64,000 nt of DNA from DLKC01 sp002478885 (GTDB taxonomy: Bacteria > Bacteroidota > Bacteroidia > Chitinophagales > Chitinophagaceae), in assembly GCA_046329585.1 (NCBI GenBank), contig JAXLUI010000001.1:930001-994000 (forward strand). Reading direction: 5' to 3'. Made by a program: the position numbers and the translations under genes. This document shows, piece by piece, positions 53,756 to 62,822 of this stretch. A model generated the notes under the pieces. It ran no database searches. It was given only the letters and a program-made list of their open reading frames with translations, and had not been told where the DNA came from. The stretch's first letter is position 1, and every line of letters begins with the position of its first letter.

Positions 53756-55766
53756 TTACGTGGGCTGTTTTTTTAAAATGAATAGTAATGCTTGTGCCGT
53801 TACCGTTGTTTGTTGTTAGCCGGCCTTCCAGTTGCTGCACTAATAAATTTACAAGATCAGTTCCAAACCCGGTGCCTTTTGCGGGCAGGTTTTCGGATTT
53901 GCCAATACCGTTATCTGATAACAGGAAGACTAATTCGTTTTTGCCTGCCGAATATGCCAGGCTAATCGTTATTTTACCATTTTCCTCACCGGGGAAAGCA
54001 TATTTGAGTGCGTTGGTGAGCAATTCGTTTGCGATCAATCCAAGTGGCACTGCGGTATCTACATCAAGTTCAATTGGCTGCATTTCACATTGTAGGCAAA
54101 CCCGGTTTGTGGCATTAAAGGTGTCGAGAATGCTTTCCCCAAGGTTTTGGAAATAATCCTTCATTTCGATGGCGGCAAGGTTTCCTTTCTGGTATAATTT
54201 CTGGTGAATAATACCCATGGAAAGCACCCTGTTCTGGCTGGCCTGCATAACGGCCTGTGCGGAAGGGTGGTCTGTTTGAGCAGCCTGTAATGCCAATAAC
54301 CCCGACACGATTTCCAGGTTGTTCTTTACGCGGTGATGTATCTCTTTTAAAAGTAATTCGTTTTCGGCATTGCGTTTATCAAGCTGGCTGTTTTTCTGTT
54401 CAAGTATTTCATTTAATGCCTCCAATTTTGTATTGGCTCTTTTTTTATGGCTATAGTTTCGGTAGAGCAGTATCAAAAAGAGCACAAGAAATGCTGCCGC
54501 GACAAGTGTTATCAACTGCAGGTTTTTTTGCTGGCTGATAGCCTGGTTCTGAGCCTCTATGGTATTTTCTTTTTGCGCAACTTCAAGCTCGGTTTGCAAG
54601 GTCGCTACACGTTCATCTGATTCGGCGGTAAATACGCTGTCTTCCAGTTGATCATGTTTGCGGAAGGCGGCGAAGGCATTTTTAAAATCATTGGTAGCTG
54701 CATAGGCATTGGCTAATTCCACGTAAACCTGCTGTAGAAAAAATTTATCGTGAAAAGAATCTGTGGCAATCTGCAGGCATGTTTGCAGGCTTTGAACAGC
54801 CGCCTGCGATTGCCTGGTAAGATTCTCCAGCTTGCCTTTACTAAGCCATGAACGCATCAGCAGGAAATTATTATCCAGCAAATCTGAATACCTGATTGCA
54901 TTATTTATTGCCACCTGCGCTTTGGTATAATCACGTGTAACCGTGTAAAGATCTGCCAGGGCAATATATATGTCGGCAAGGTTATTATAAAACCCATACT
55001 CTTCACTCATTGCAGAAGCACGGTTGTAGTATGCAACGGCTTTGGGGTAATCATTCAGCGCCATGTAATTATTGCCGATTACATAAAGCGTGAAACTATA
55101 ATCCATGTCTTTTATATTCCTTTGTTTGTAGGCTTCTTCAGATCTAAGGCCGTATTCTATGCCCTTATCAAACCTGGATTGTTTCCAGAAAAGATTGCTC
55201 AAGTCGCTGTATGCCATGGCAATTGTTCTAAGGTCATTGAGCGAATCGCCAAGGGCAAGGCCTTCCATTGCATAATCAGCGGCTTTATCAAGCCTGCCCT
55301 GTCTTTCCATCACATATCCTTCTGATGTTAATAAAAGTGACCACTCTTTTTTTGGCAACCTGGCTTTGGCGGATTCCAGTACAGAAAATGCTGTGTCCAA
55401 TTTTTCCTTGCGTAACAGTATAGCAGCAAGCGTTACCTGCAAGCGGCCCTGCCCAATAACATCGTTCAGCGAGAGGGCAAGCCCGAAGTATTTATTGGCC
55501 AGTGCGAGCGCTTTATCAAGATTACGTGTATGCCAGTAGTAGGCAAGGTCATTGCCGATAGCGAGTCTTAAAGTATCGGGCATTGAATGCGTTAATGCCT
55601 CTTCCATCTGTGTAAGGTAAGATGAATCAAATGCATCTGTTTGTATGAAAACCTGCTGGTATGGTTTGGAACGGGATAGATTAATAAATTGACTGTTTCC
55701 GGCACCAGCGATGAAAAAAAAGACGAATCCAAAAATAAAACAAAGCTGATTCTTTTTAGAACACAT
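53739..55766 (-). CDS. Membrane TPR sensor histidine kinase (HisKA_2 type)
   Basis: A 675-residue kinase. An N-terminal signal/anchor (about 8-24) is followed by a periplasmic array of about eight TPR units (about 60-400; for example LDKALALANKYFGLALSL, YPKAVAYYNRASAMSEEYG). Then a coiled coil, a membrane helix (about 418-440, LITLVAAAFLVLFLILLY), a second coiled coil, the phosphoacceptor EIHHRVKNNLEIVSGLLALQ of the HisKA_2 family (about 475-495), and an HATPase domain with N-box LGLIANELLTNALKYAF and G-box DNGIGKS ... GTGFG. The periplasmic TPRs suggest a protein or peptide ligand. Pairs with the LytTR regulator. Confidence 0.92.
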   Translation of the reverse strand: MCSKKNQLCFIFGFVFFFIAGAGNSQFINLSRSKPYQQVFIQTDAFDSSYLTQMEEALTHSMPDTLRLAIGNDLAYYWHTRNLDKALALANKYFGLALSLNDVIGQGRLQVTLAAILLRKEKLDTAFSVLESAKARLPKKEWSLLLTSEGYVMERQGRLDKAADYAMEGLALGDSLNDLRTIAMAYSDLSNLFWKQSRFDKGIEYGLRSEEAYKQRNIKDMDYSFTLYVIGNNYMALNDYPKAVAYYNRASAMSEEYGFYNNLADIYIALADLYTVTRDYTKAQVAINNAIRYSDLLDNNFLLMRSWLSKGKLENLTRQSQAAVQSLQTCLQIATDSFHDKFFLQQVYVELANAYAATNDFKNAFAAFRKHDQLEDSVFTAESDERVATLQTELEVAQKENTIEAQNQAISQQKNLQLITLVAAAFLVLFLILLYRNYSHKKRANTKLEALNEILEQKNSQLDKRNAENELLLKEIHHRVKNNLEIVSGLLALQAAQTDHPSAQAVMQASQNRVLSMGIIHQKLYQKGNLAAIEMKDYFQNLGESILDTFNATNRVCLQCEMQPIELDVDTAVPLGLIANELLTNALKYAFPGEENGKITISLAYSAGKNELVFLLSDNGIGKSENLPAKGTGFGTDLVNLLVQQLEGRLTTNNGNGTSITIHFKKTAHVNGHTD

Positions 55767-56100
55767 GTACTTTTTGTTTTTATGGGTAGGTTCGCTAAGG
55801 TTGTTTTTTCCTTTACGCTAAAGTTATGATATACGGCAATCAGTCACAGCCAAAATGTACCCGTTTTGCAATAATTTTTGTAAGTATTTTTCTGTGTCTT
55901 GAAAAAATATGACGTACCAGGAACATTCTTATGATGCATGTTTTATAAAGCGTACAACGAGGCTTAACAGCACTTAAAAGCCGGCACACTACTGTCCCGC
56001 AAAAAGAAGATTCTATCTATCTCTTGCTATTCCTGCCAATGGAAATTTTGCTCCCTCGCAGTGGCTGTTAAAAACAGCTGTAACTGAAAAGGGTGTAGTT

Positions 56101-56350
56101 TTTTTTGTGCCCAGCTGCAATGCATATGGCATCTTTTCCTGCGTCGCACTCCTGTACAGTTGTGCTCCACGCTACACGCTGCCATTTGATTGATTGCCTG
56201 AGGCTTGCAGCGTGCAAATAAGTCGGAAAGTCCGGAGTCCGTGGTTTTTCTTTTTGTATAATTTCTTTCTGACTTTCGGCCTTTGCTGACTTGCTGACTA
56301 AACGTACAAGTGTGCGGCGCAAGTAAAGCCCGATAGCTTACCAAAGCCGG
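56101..56350. repeat. Dispersed repeat, long two-arm element (locus Q)
   Basis: Left core CTGCGTCGCACTCCTGTAC at 56139-56157, right core GTACAAGTGTGCGGCGCAA at 56304-56322, then gtaaagcccgatag and aaagccggtaac. The 146-base spacer is the longest found. The sequence from the right core onward is homologous to that at 62681 onward. Confidence 0.82.
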
Positions 56351-56387
56351 TAACACAATCTTACACAATGCGCTTGCAACATATCAA

Positions 56388-56424
56388 TAAAAAACCCGGT
56401 TGCTTTATGCACCCGGGTTTTGAC
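56388..56424 (-). terminator. Intrinsic terminator of the second surface-protein gene
   Basis: On the minus strand AAAACCCGG, loop GTGCATAAAGCAA, CCGGGTTTTTTATT. Almost identical to 62747-62784. Confidence 0.87.
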
Positions 56425-56461
56425 CTATTCAATTGTGCATTCTTTGCTATTTTACTTCAGC

Positions 56462-59400
56462 TTATTTCTGGTAAACCAAACGGGTTATATACGTTTTATT
56501 ATTTACGCTTATTCTTACCATATAAATCCCGTTTGACAGAGCAGGTGATACATTAACTGATTGTTTGACAGCACCGTTATTCATCAATGCTGTTTCTGCC
56601 TGTACAACCTGGCCTTCGAGATTCATCAGTTGAATTTTGGCAGTGGTATTTATTTTTTCAGCAACCTGCAATTCAACTACAAACTGTCCCCTGCTCGGAT
56701 TCGGGTACAATCTTATGCCCTTGTCGATTGGTTCGGCTTTAGTGACGATACTGCTGGTATTAACAGTTGTCCTTGTTTTTGTCAATGTTTTAAAGCTCAC
56801 CGTATTTGAATACGCTGTACATGTTTTACCACATTTAGCCCGGATATGCCACTGGTAGCTTTGGTTTGCAGCCAATGAAGATATGGTTACGGAACGGGCA
56901 GTGCCTGAAACTGTAACATCGATCCATTTCGAACCCTGCTTAGTGCTCTTGTATTGTACCTGCCATTGCGTTGGATTAGCGGAAGCGGTCCAGTTAAAGG
57001 TGGCACTGTTTGAAGTAATACCTGTGGTTGTTAAGTTAGTCGCATTCTGGCAAGCGGCCGTACAGTTTTCATCAATTTGGCCATTGCAATTGTCATCAAT
57101 GCCATTGCCACAGATTTCGGCAGCACCCGGATTAACAGCTGCATTGGCATCGTTGCAGTCCCCGGTTTTGGTAGAATAGCCAACGGGTGCAGTTGCAGCG
57201 CAGAGCATTGCCGTGGTCGCTGAGCCAAAGCCGTCGTGGTCGTTGTCCACGTAGTACAATTGCGGGGCATGAACACTTGCGTCTGCATCGTTGCAATCCG
57301 TGTTGTTCGTTGCATAGCCAAGCGGCGCTGTAGAAGCGCAGAGCATAGCAGTCGTTGTTGAACCAAAGCCGTCGTGGTCGTTGTCTACATAATACAACTG
57401 CGGCTCGTGAACGCCTGCATCTGCATCGTTGCAGTCGGTATTATTTGTTGCATAGCCAACAGGTGCAGTTGAAGCGCAGAGCATAGCAGTCGTTGTTGAA
57501 CCAAAGCCGTCGTGGTCGTTGTCTACATAATACATCTGCGGTTCATGAACGCTTGCATCCGCGTCGTTGCAGTCCGTGTTGTTTGTTGCATAGCCAAGCG
57601 GCGCTGTCGAAGCGCAGAGCATAGCGGTGGTTACTGAACCAAAGCCGTCATGGTCATTGTCTACATAATACATCTGCGGTTCGTGAACGCTTGCATCAGC
57701 ATCGTTGCAGTCGGTATTGTTTGTTGCATAGCCAAGCGGCGCTGTCGAAGCGCAGAGCATAGCGGTGGTTACTGAACCAAAGCCGTCATGGTCATTGTCT
57801 ACATAATACATCTGCGGTTGATGAACACTTGCATCTGCATCGTTGCAGTCGGTATTGTTTGTTGCATAGCCAACGGGTGCAGTTGAAGCGCAAAGCATTT
57901 CGCTTGTTGTTGAACCAAAGCCGTCATGATCATTATCTACATAATACATCTGCGGTTGATGAACACTTGCATCTGCATCGTTGCAATCCGTGTTGTTTGT
58001 TGCATAGCCAACCGGTGCAGTTGAAGAGCATAGCATTGCTGTAGTAGTAGAACCATATCCATCATGGTCGTTGTCTACATAATACAACTGCGGTTGATGA
58101 ACACTTGCATCTGCATCGTTACAGTCAGTATTGTTTGTTGAATAACCAGCCGGTGCTGTTGAGGAGCAGAACATCGCTGTAGTTGTAGAACCATATCCAT
58201 CATTGTCATTGTCTACATAATACAACTGTGGCTCGTGAACACTTGCATCTGCATCGTTGCAGTCGGTGTTATCGCTTACGTAACCAGAAGGTGCTGTAGC
58301 GGCCTGGATAGTGCTCGAAGCGTCTCCAAATCCATCGCCATCTGAGTCTTTGTAAAAGGTCTGTGATGGTGGTTGAACTTCATAAGCACCCATATCGGCC
58401 GGATCAGCTGCAGTTAATGCCCGAGGATTACCGTCAAGATCTGTGTTGGGCGCTCCTGTGTTGGTGCCTGCGTTAATCGCCGGTGAATTAACCTGAAGCC
58501 GCAGATTGCCGGAGCTTATAAATAACGGGTCAACATTAAGCACATTAGAACAGGAAGAGCCTCCGGGGCAGCCGCCTTGCACAATCGAATAGCTGATTAC
58601 AGAACTTACCCGGAAACCGTTTACTATGGCACTGTTATTTCCCCAGGCAATACAATTCGTCAGGACCGGGTTAGAGGCATCGTTGGAGTAATTCTCGCTA
58701 AACATGATCGCACCCTGATTCTGATCAGTATTATTATAAAACGTGCAATTGGTGAATGTCGGCGAGGACCCCATATAGTTATATACTGCGGCGCCAAGTC
58801 CATATTCATCTGCGTTGAAATACTTAATCGCTGTGTTTTCCCGGAATACACAATTAATAAACTTCGGCGAAGCGGATACGTTGGCTACTCCACCGCCATT
58901 TGCTGCAGCATTCCCGGTAAATATACAGTTCCTGATGGTAGGGGTAACTTGTTGAACGGTTCCCTCGTTAAACATACCGCCCCCATACGGCCCACCGGTT
59001 AGGCCACTGACCCCGGCGGTGATTATAAAACCGTCGAGAATAGCGGAGTATCCAATGTTATTGTTATCGTTGCGAATCACGTGGTAGGTATTATCGGAAG
59101 TGTTGCCGGGCGTTCCGATATCGCCACTCAGTATGGTTTGGCTGGAAACCGGGTTACGCTGACTGAGGCTCGTTTCTGTTCCCTTAAATCCACCGTAAAT
59201 GGCTATATTATCCCTCATGACAAAGGAGATTGCCGGATCATTATTGGAGGTTGGCTTGTAGGTACCTGCAGCTACCCATATTTCATGGCCAGAACTAGCG
59301 GCAACCAACGCCTGCTGCAAATCGTTAAAAGCACAGGCCCACGAAGTACCGCTTCCACCAGGCTCAGCGGCAGCGTTTACATACCAACGCGTGCCGGCTG

Positions 59401-60154
59401 CTGGACATGACAGCACTACGTTGATGGTAACAGACGCATCCGAAGTGCCCGATACGTTAGCAATCCGGTATTGAAAAGTAAAAGTGCCTTTTACAGTTGG
59501 ATTGGTTAAGGAAAAACTGCCGTCACTGTTCACCGTAAGCGTACCTCCCGCCAAAGCCAAAGTAGCTCCGGCCAAATTGCTTGTTACGGTTCCACCAAGG
59601 CTTCCGCCGCCAAAACTGGTAAGTAATGTGGGGTTGGTATTCAGGTTGTCGTTGTCCAGCAGATCGTCATTATCTGAACTGATACGGGTTAGTGTGGTGT
59701 TAAGCGTTGTCGTATAATTATCAGCGGCCGCAAAAAGCGGTAAAACACTATTGTCAGCTTCGTAAGCACCGATGTCTACGTTGGTGGCGCTGTTAGCAGG
59801 TCGTGGAAAACCTGTGCCTCTTTGATCGGTGGTAAGTCCGGCAGCGGCAGCAGCCTCATTACTACCTGCATTAATGGCTGGGCTACCCGACAACAACGCG
59901 TGGGTTTGGGTAGGACCCCCATTATCGGCCAGGGCACCCAGCAGCGGGTTTATGGGCGAGGCTGAGTTGCCAAGCAGGTCGCCGGGGCCGTTGAATGTCC
60001 AGTCGAGGGGCGCGTCTACGTTCCCAAACAGATTATTACCCAGCGAGGTAAGCCGTGGGTAACCTGCCGGTGGAATGGATGGATCATGCGGAAAATAATA
60101 ATCACCGGTTGATCCCCCGCCAATGGGATCCTGTGGCCCATTGTTACCCGCCAA
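56462..60154 (-). CDS. C-terminal part of a frameshifted T9SS beta-helix surface protein
   Basis: About 1,230 residues ending at 56462; the frame is really open up to about 60297, and the apparent start is only an internal TTG. It continues the protein begun at 62395 after two compensating frameshifts. In order: end of a beta-helix (NNGPQDPIGGG ... SPAINAGSN ... NVDIGAYEAD, a choice-of-anchor-Q signature), a cadherin/Ig-like domain, a second right-handed beta-helix (WYVNAAAEPGGSGTSWACAF, then another SPAINAGTN ... DMGAYEVQ), nine metal-binding-like repeats of 46 residues, an FN3 domain and a T9SS type-A domain (LYPNPSRGQF). Probably a cell-surface or adhesin-like protein. Confidence 0.82.
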   Translation of the reverse strand: MAGNNGPQDPIGGGSTGDYYFPHDPSIPPAGYPRLTSLGNNLFGNVDAPLDWTFNGPGDLLGNSASPINPLLGALADNGGPTQTHALLSGSPAINAGSNEAAAAAGLTTDQRGTGFPRPANSATNVDIGAYEADNSVLPLFAAADNYTTTLNTTLTRISSDNDDLLDNDNLNTNPTLLTSFGGGSLGGTVTSNLAGATLALAGGTLTVNSDGSFSLTNPTVKGTFTFQYRIANVSGTSDASVTINVVLSCPAAGTRWYVNAAAEPGGSGTSWACAFNDLQQALVAASSGHEIWVAAGTYKPTSNNDPAISFVMRDNIAIYGGFKGTETSLSQRNPVSSQTILSGDIGTPGNTSDNTYHVIRNDNNNIGYSAILDGFIITAGVSGLTGGPYGGGMFNEGTVQQVTPTIRNCIFTGNAAANGGGVANVSASPKFINCVFRENTAIKYFNADEYGLGAAVYNYMGSSPTFTNCTFYNNTDQNQGAIMFSENYSNDASNPVLTNCIAWGNNSAIVNGFRVSSVISYSIVQGGCPGGSSCSNVLNVDPLFISSGNLRLQVNSPAINAGTNTGAPNTDLDGNPRALTAADPADMGAYEVQPPSQTFYKDSDGDGFGDASSTIQAATAPSGYVSDNTDCNDADASVHEPQLYYVDNDNDGYGSTTTAMFCSSTAPAGYSTNNTDCNDADASVHQPQLYYVDNDHDGYGSTTTAMLCSSTAPVGYATNNTDCNDADASVHQPQMYYVDNDHDGFGSTTSEMLCASTAPVGYATNNTDCNDADASVHQPQMYYVDNDHDGFGSVTTAMLCASTAPLGYATNNTDCNDADASVHEPQMYYVDNDHDGFGSVTTAMLCASTAPLGYATNNTDCNDADASVHEPQMYYVDNDHDGFGSTTTAMLCASTAPVGYATNNTDCNDADAGVHEPQLYYVDNDHDGFGSTTTAMLCASTAPLGYATNNTDCNDADASVHAPQLYYVDNDHDGFGSATTAMLCAATAPVGYSTKTGDCNDANAAVNPGAAEICGNGIDDNCNGQIDENCTAACQNATNLTTTGITSNSATFNWTASANPTQWQVQYKSTKQGSKWIDVTVSGTARSVTISSLAANQSYQWHIRAKCGKTCTAYSNTVSFKTLTKTRTTVNTSSIVTKAEPIDKGIRLYPNPSRGQFVVELQVAEKINTTAKIQLMNLEGQVVQAETALMNNGAVKQSVNVSPALSNGIYMVRISVNNKTYITRLVYQK
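57125..58363 (-). repeat. Nine in-gene tandem repeats of 138 bp (46-residue DxDxDG/DCNDAD units)
   Basis: Each unit reads QLYYVDNDHDGFGS, TTAMLCASTAP, GYATNNTDCNDADAS, VHxP. Middle units are nearly identical in DNA, indicating recent expansion; outer units are diverged. The D-x-D-x-D-G and DCNDAD elements resemble MopE/thrombospondin-3-like calcium-binding repeats. The block ends in an ICGNGIDDNCNGQIDENC module. Confidence 0.9.
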
Positions 60155-60433
60155 AATGGAGTTACGAATGGTGAATGAGCCGGTGGGCGGATTCCCGTCG
60201 AGGGAATAATTACTGTTGTAAATACCCCCACCATAGCCTTTGTTGCCGGTGATAGTGCAGAAATTGATGGTTGCCGTTCCACCGGTTAAGAGAATCCCCC
60301 GCCATTTGACGACGTTACGTCTCCATTGCCGCTTATCGTTGAATTAAGCAGGGTAAGAATGCCAGCTACCTGCGTTATGCCGTTTTCCGGCTGGTCCCGG
60401 ACCGTCGAGTTTGAAATATAGGCTGTTCCCGCA

Positions 60434-62395
60434 TTATAGAGCCCCTCCGGAGCCAATGTTCCCTGAAAGCGTGGAATTAACCAGCGTTAAAGAGCCGCCT
60501 ATGTTGGCAATGCCACCACCCCTTACACTACCACCATTAAATGCGTTGGGCAGAAAGTTTGTGTTGTCTTTAATGTGAGAATTGCTAATGACAAGGGTTC
60601 CCGAATTAAAAATGCCAGCTCCGTCTCCGGAAGTTCCGCAACTTGAGCAGCCTTGAATCTCATTGTTTGCAACTACACATCTTTCAATGGTTAATTGCCC
60701 GGCATTATAAATACCGGCCCCGTTCAATACGTCGTTCGTGTTCGTCGAAGCATTATACCCTCCACTGATGGTGATGCCCTTGAGGGTTGCTACGACATTA
60801 CCCACGTAAATAACCCTTCTGGGGGTATATACATCGATATATACCGCTTTCACATTCAGGAGGTCAGCCCCCGGTCCTTCAATAGTGAGATTTTTGTCAA
60901 TTGCCAACTGCCCGCCGGTAAGATTAATGGTGCCGGTAACACCGTTGGCAAACGTGATGGTGCTGCCGGGGCAGGCGAAATAAATGGCCTCCCGCAGGCT
61001 GCCGCTACCATTGTCATTTAAGTTGGTCACTACCGGGTTTACCTGGCAGTCATCATTGGTAATGGTACCAACGCCTTGCGCATCTACAACATAGGCGCCG
61101 GTAACATTGCTTACATTAACAAAAAAGGTTTCCGGGTATTCGGGTGTATTGTCACCGTTGACCTCAACATCAAACGTGTAGGTATCGCTGCCCGCAGGAA
61201 TAGTCTGGGCTGTTAAGGATCTGGCCACGTAGTCGTTGTTTGCGGTAGTGGCTGTATTGTCGGCGGTAGCAATGTCAAACGTGACACCACCCGCCGGGGC
61301 TGGTTTCGTAAGGTTTACGGTAAATCGGAGGATCGTTGTCCCGGAGTTGCCTTCAACCTGTGAAACATCGTTGATAGAAAGGCTCGGAGGAGCCGTAATA
61401 TTGAGGCACCATCCGCCCGACAGGCTTCCCGTTACTCCGGCATCATTCACCCAATACAAACTCCAGTTGCCGTTTGGATTGGTGTTTCCAAAAACACTAG
61501 TTAACGTGCTGCCCCCTGTAGGTGCGGGTGAGCTATAAGGTCCTGCCGGGGCTGGGGACGCAAAAACGTTGGCATTTGGATTATCGGTGGGGCGGTAGGT
61601 GCCAGAGCTTAACGAAGTGCCTGGTACCGCATTGGCCGCTGCATCGCTAAAAACGAGGTTCACCCCCGATACCGGATTCGTGCCGCCGACATCCGACATC
61701 AAAACGAATTTCTGGCCACCCGGCCCCACTAGCAGCAGGTCCGATCCTGATGGGTTAGAACTGGTCAGTCCGTTAAGACTCACCGTCAATCCCTGAATGG
61801 GGCCGGTATTGGAAACAAAAATATTGGACGGGTAAGGTGAGGACGGGCCGCCCGCATTCAGGGTCATTCCGGTTAATGAATTGCAGAATTGCGTGCCGTT
61901 AACGGTGGTTGGGTTATTTACCTCAAGAATGGTAGTCGCGCTACTGCCATCATATACAGGGCCGCCAAATTTATCGTCAAAGTAAGTGGCCTTTACTTCA
62001 TACCTTCCTTCGGCCAGTACACCAAGTTGGGCCGGTGTAGGATAATAAATAGCCAGTCCGTTTGAACCGGACATAAATACAGGTTGGGAATAACCGAGTG
62101 CTGGTATGGAAAACGTGACTACACCCACATTTAGTGGACTCCCACCTGAAGTAACCGTTGCCGAGAACGTGTAGTAGGGTACTCCCTTGAGCGATGGATT
62201 GGGCGTTATGGTAAAGGTTGTGGAGGTCGGTATCAAGGCCGCGTTTAGGGCTCTAGCCTTTATGCCAGCAGACTTAGCTACCGAAGGGGTTGGGTCATCG
62301 GTAATTTTAGGATCAGCAACTACATTTGTCGTTGGAAAAGCGCAAAGGGATGCGAGGGCGACAAGTGTAAAAAAAACTTTCAAAACAGTCTTCAT
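60434..62395 (-). CDS. N-terminal part of the frameshifted T9SS beta-helix surface protein
   Basis: 653 residues from the ATG at 62395 to an early stop at 60434. Signal peptide MKTVLKVFFTLVALASLCAF; an Ig-like domain (about 55-155); a proprotein-convertase P-like or choice-of-anchor domain (about 165-340, SGSDLLLVGPGGQ, GNWSLYWVNDAG); a Calx-beta domain (about 340-450, NDVSQVEGNSGTTILRF); and a beta-helix starting GSLREAIYFACPGSTITF with AGIYNAGQLTIERC, GGGIANIGGSLTLVNSTLSG turns. The stop falls right after a G4 run; reading on in the next frame gives LYNAGTAYISNSTV, a clear continuation. The whole gene would be about 1,977 residues (62395-56462). Confidence 0.85.
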   Translation of the reverse strand: MKTVLKVFFTLVALASLCAFPTTNVVADPKITDDPTPSVAKSAGIKARALNAALIPTSTTFTITPNPSLKGVPYYTFSATVTSGGSPLNVGVVTFSIPALGYSQPVFMSGSNGLAIYYPTPAQLGVLAEGRYEVKATYFDDKFGGPVYDGSSATTILEVNNPTTVNGTQFCNSLTGMTLNAGGPSSPYPSNIFVSNTGPIQGLTVSLNGLTSSNPSGSDLLLVGPGGQKFVLMSDVGGTNPVSGVNLVFSDAAANAVPGTSLSSGTYRPTDNPNANVFASPAPAGPYSSPAPTGGSTLTSVFGNTNPNGNWSLYWVNDAGVTGSLSGGWCLNITAPPSLSINDVSQVEGNSGTTILRFTVNLTKPAPAGGVTFDIATADNTATTANNDYVARSLTAQTIPAGSDTYTFDVEVNGDNTPEYPETFFVNVSNVTGAYVVDAQGVGTITNDDCQVNPVVTNLNDNGSGSLREAIYFACPGSTITFANGVTGTINLTGGQLAIDKNLTIEGPGADLLNVKAVYIDVYTPRRVIYVGNVVATLKGITISGGYNASTNTNDVLNGAGIYNAGQLTIERCVVANNEIQGCSSCGTSGDGAGIFNSGTLVISNSHIKDNTNFLPNAFNGGSVRGGGIANIGGSLTLVNSTLSGNIGSGGAL

Positions 62396-62665
62396 AAAGC
62401 ATTTGTTTTAAATGATCATTAGTTAAGGTGAAGTGTGCCGACTGCACCGGGTTGTTCGGGGCAGCTTTTTGAAAATGAAGGGTAACACAAACAGTTGTGA
62501 AGCCTGCGATTACGAATCAAGAATCAAAAGTGGAAGTGGACTTTAAGGGGTTGGTGAGCGTCATGGGTATTAATACGGATTTAAAATATATACATAATGA
62601 TAGATAAGAACTTATATATTCCCAAATATTTTTGGCTATAAAACTTTGCTCCACAAAGCTAAAAT

Positions 62666-62684
62666 GTACAAGAGTGCGACGCAA
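62666..62684 (-). repeat. Dispersed repeat, single arm (locus R)
   Basis: GTACAAGAGTGCGACGCAA, followed by gtaaagcctgc and atgccggg. Downstream sequence to the terminator is homologous to locus Q, so the arm was probably duplicated with the gene. Confidence 0.8.
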
Positions 62685-62746
62685 GTAAAGCCTGCTTCAA
62701 ATACTAATGCCGGGAACAAAAACTCACTTAATGCGCTTGCGACAAC

Positions 62747-62784
62747 TATAAAAAACCCGGTTGCTTTATGCACCCGGGTTTTGA
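62747..62784 (-). terminator. Intrinsic terminator of the third surface-protein gene
   Basis: On the minus strand AAAACCCGG, loop GTGCATAAAGCAA, CCGGGTTTTTTATA. Same hairpin as at 56388-56424. Confidence 0.87.
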
Positions 62785-62822
62785 CCTATTCAATTGTGCA
62801 TTCTTTGCTACTTTACTTGAGC

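Larger units (their letters stand above)
55767..56461. other. Intergenic region between the kinase gene and the second surface-protein gene
   Basis: 695 bases. It holds the kinase promoter region, repeat locus Q (about 56101-56350) and a terminator (56388-56424). No gene is seen. Confidence 0.6.
62396..62822. other. Intergenic region between second and third surface-protein genes
   Basis: 427 bases. Contains the upstream region of the second gene, repeat locus R and the terminator of the third gene. No gene seen. Confidence 0.6.

Noticed and set aside
57125..58363. Regular repeats that might suggest a CRISPR array
   Set aside because: Units are 138 bp without unique spacers, are in frame in a large gene and encode conserved metal-binding-like motifs.
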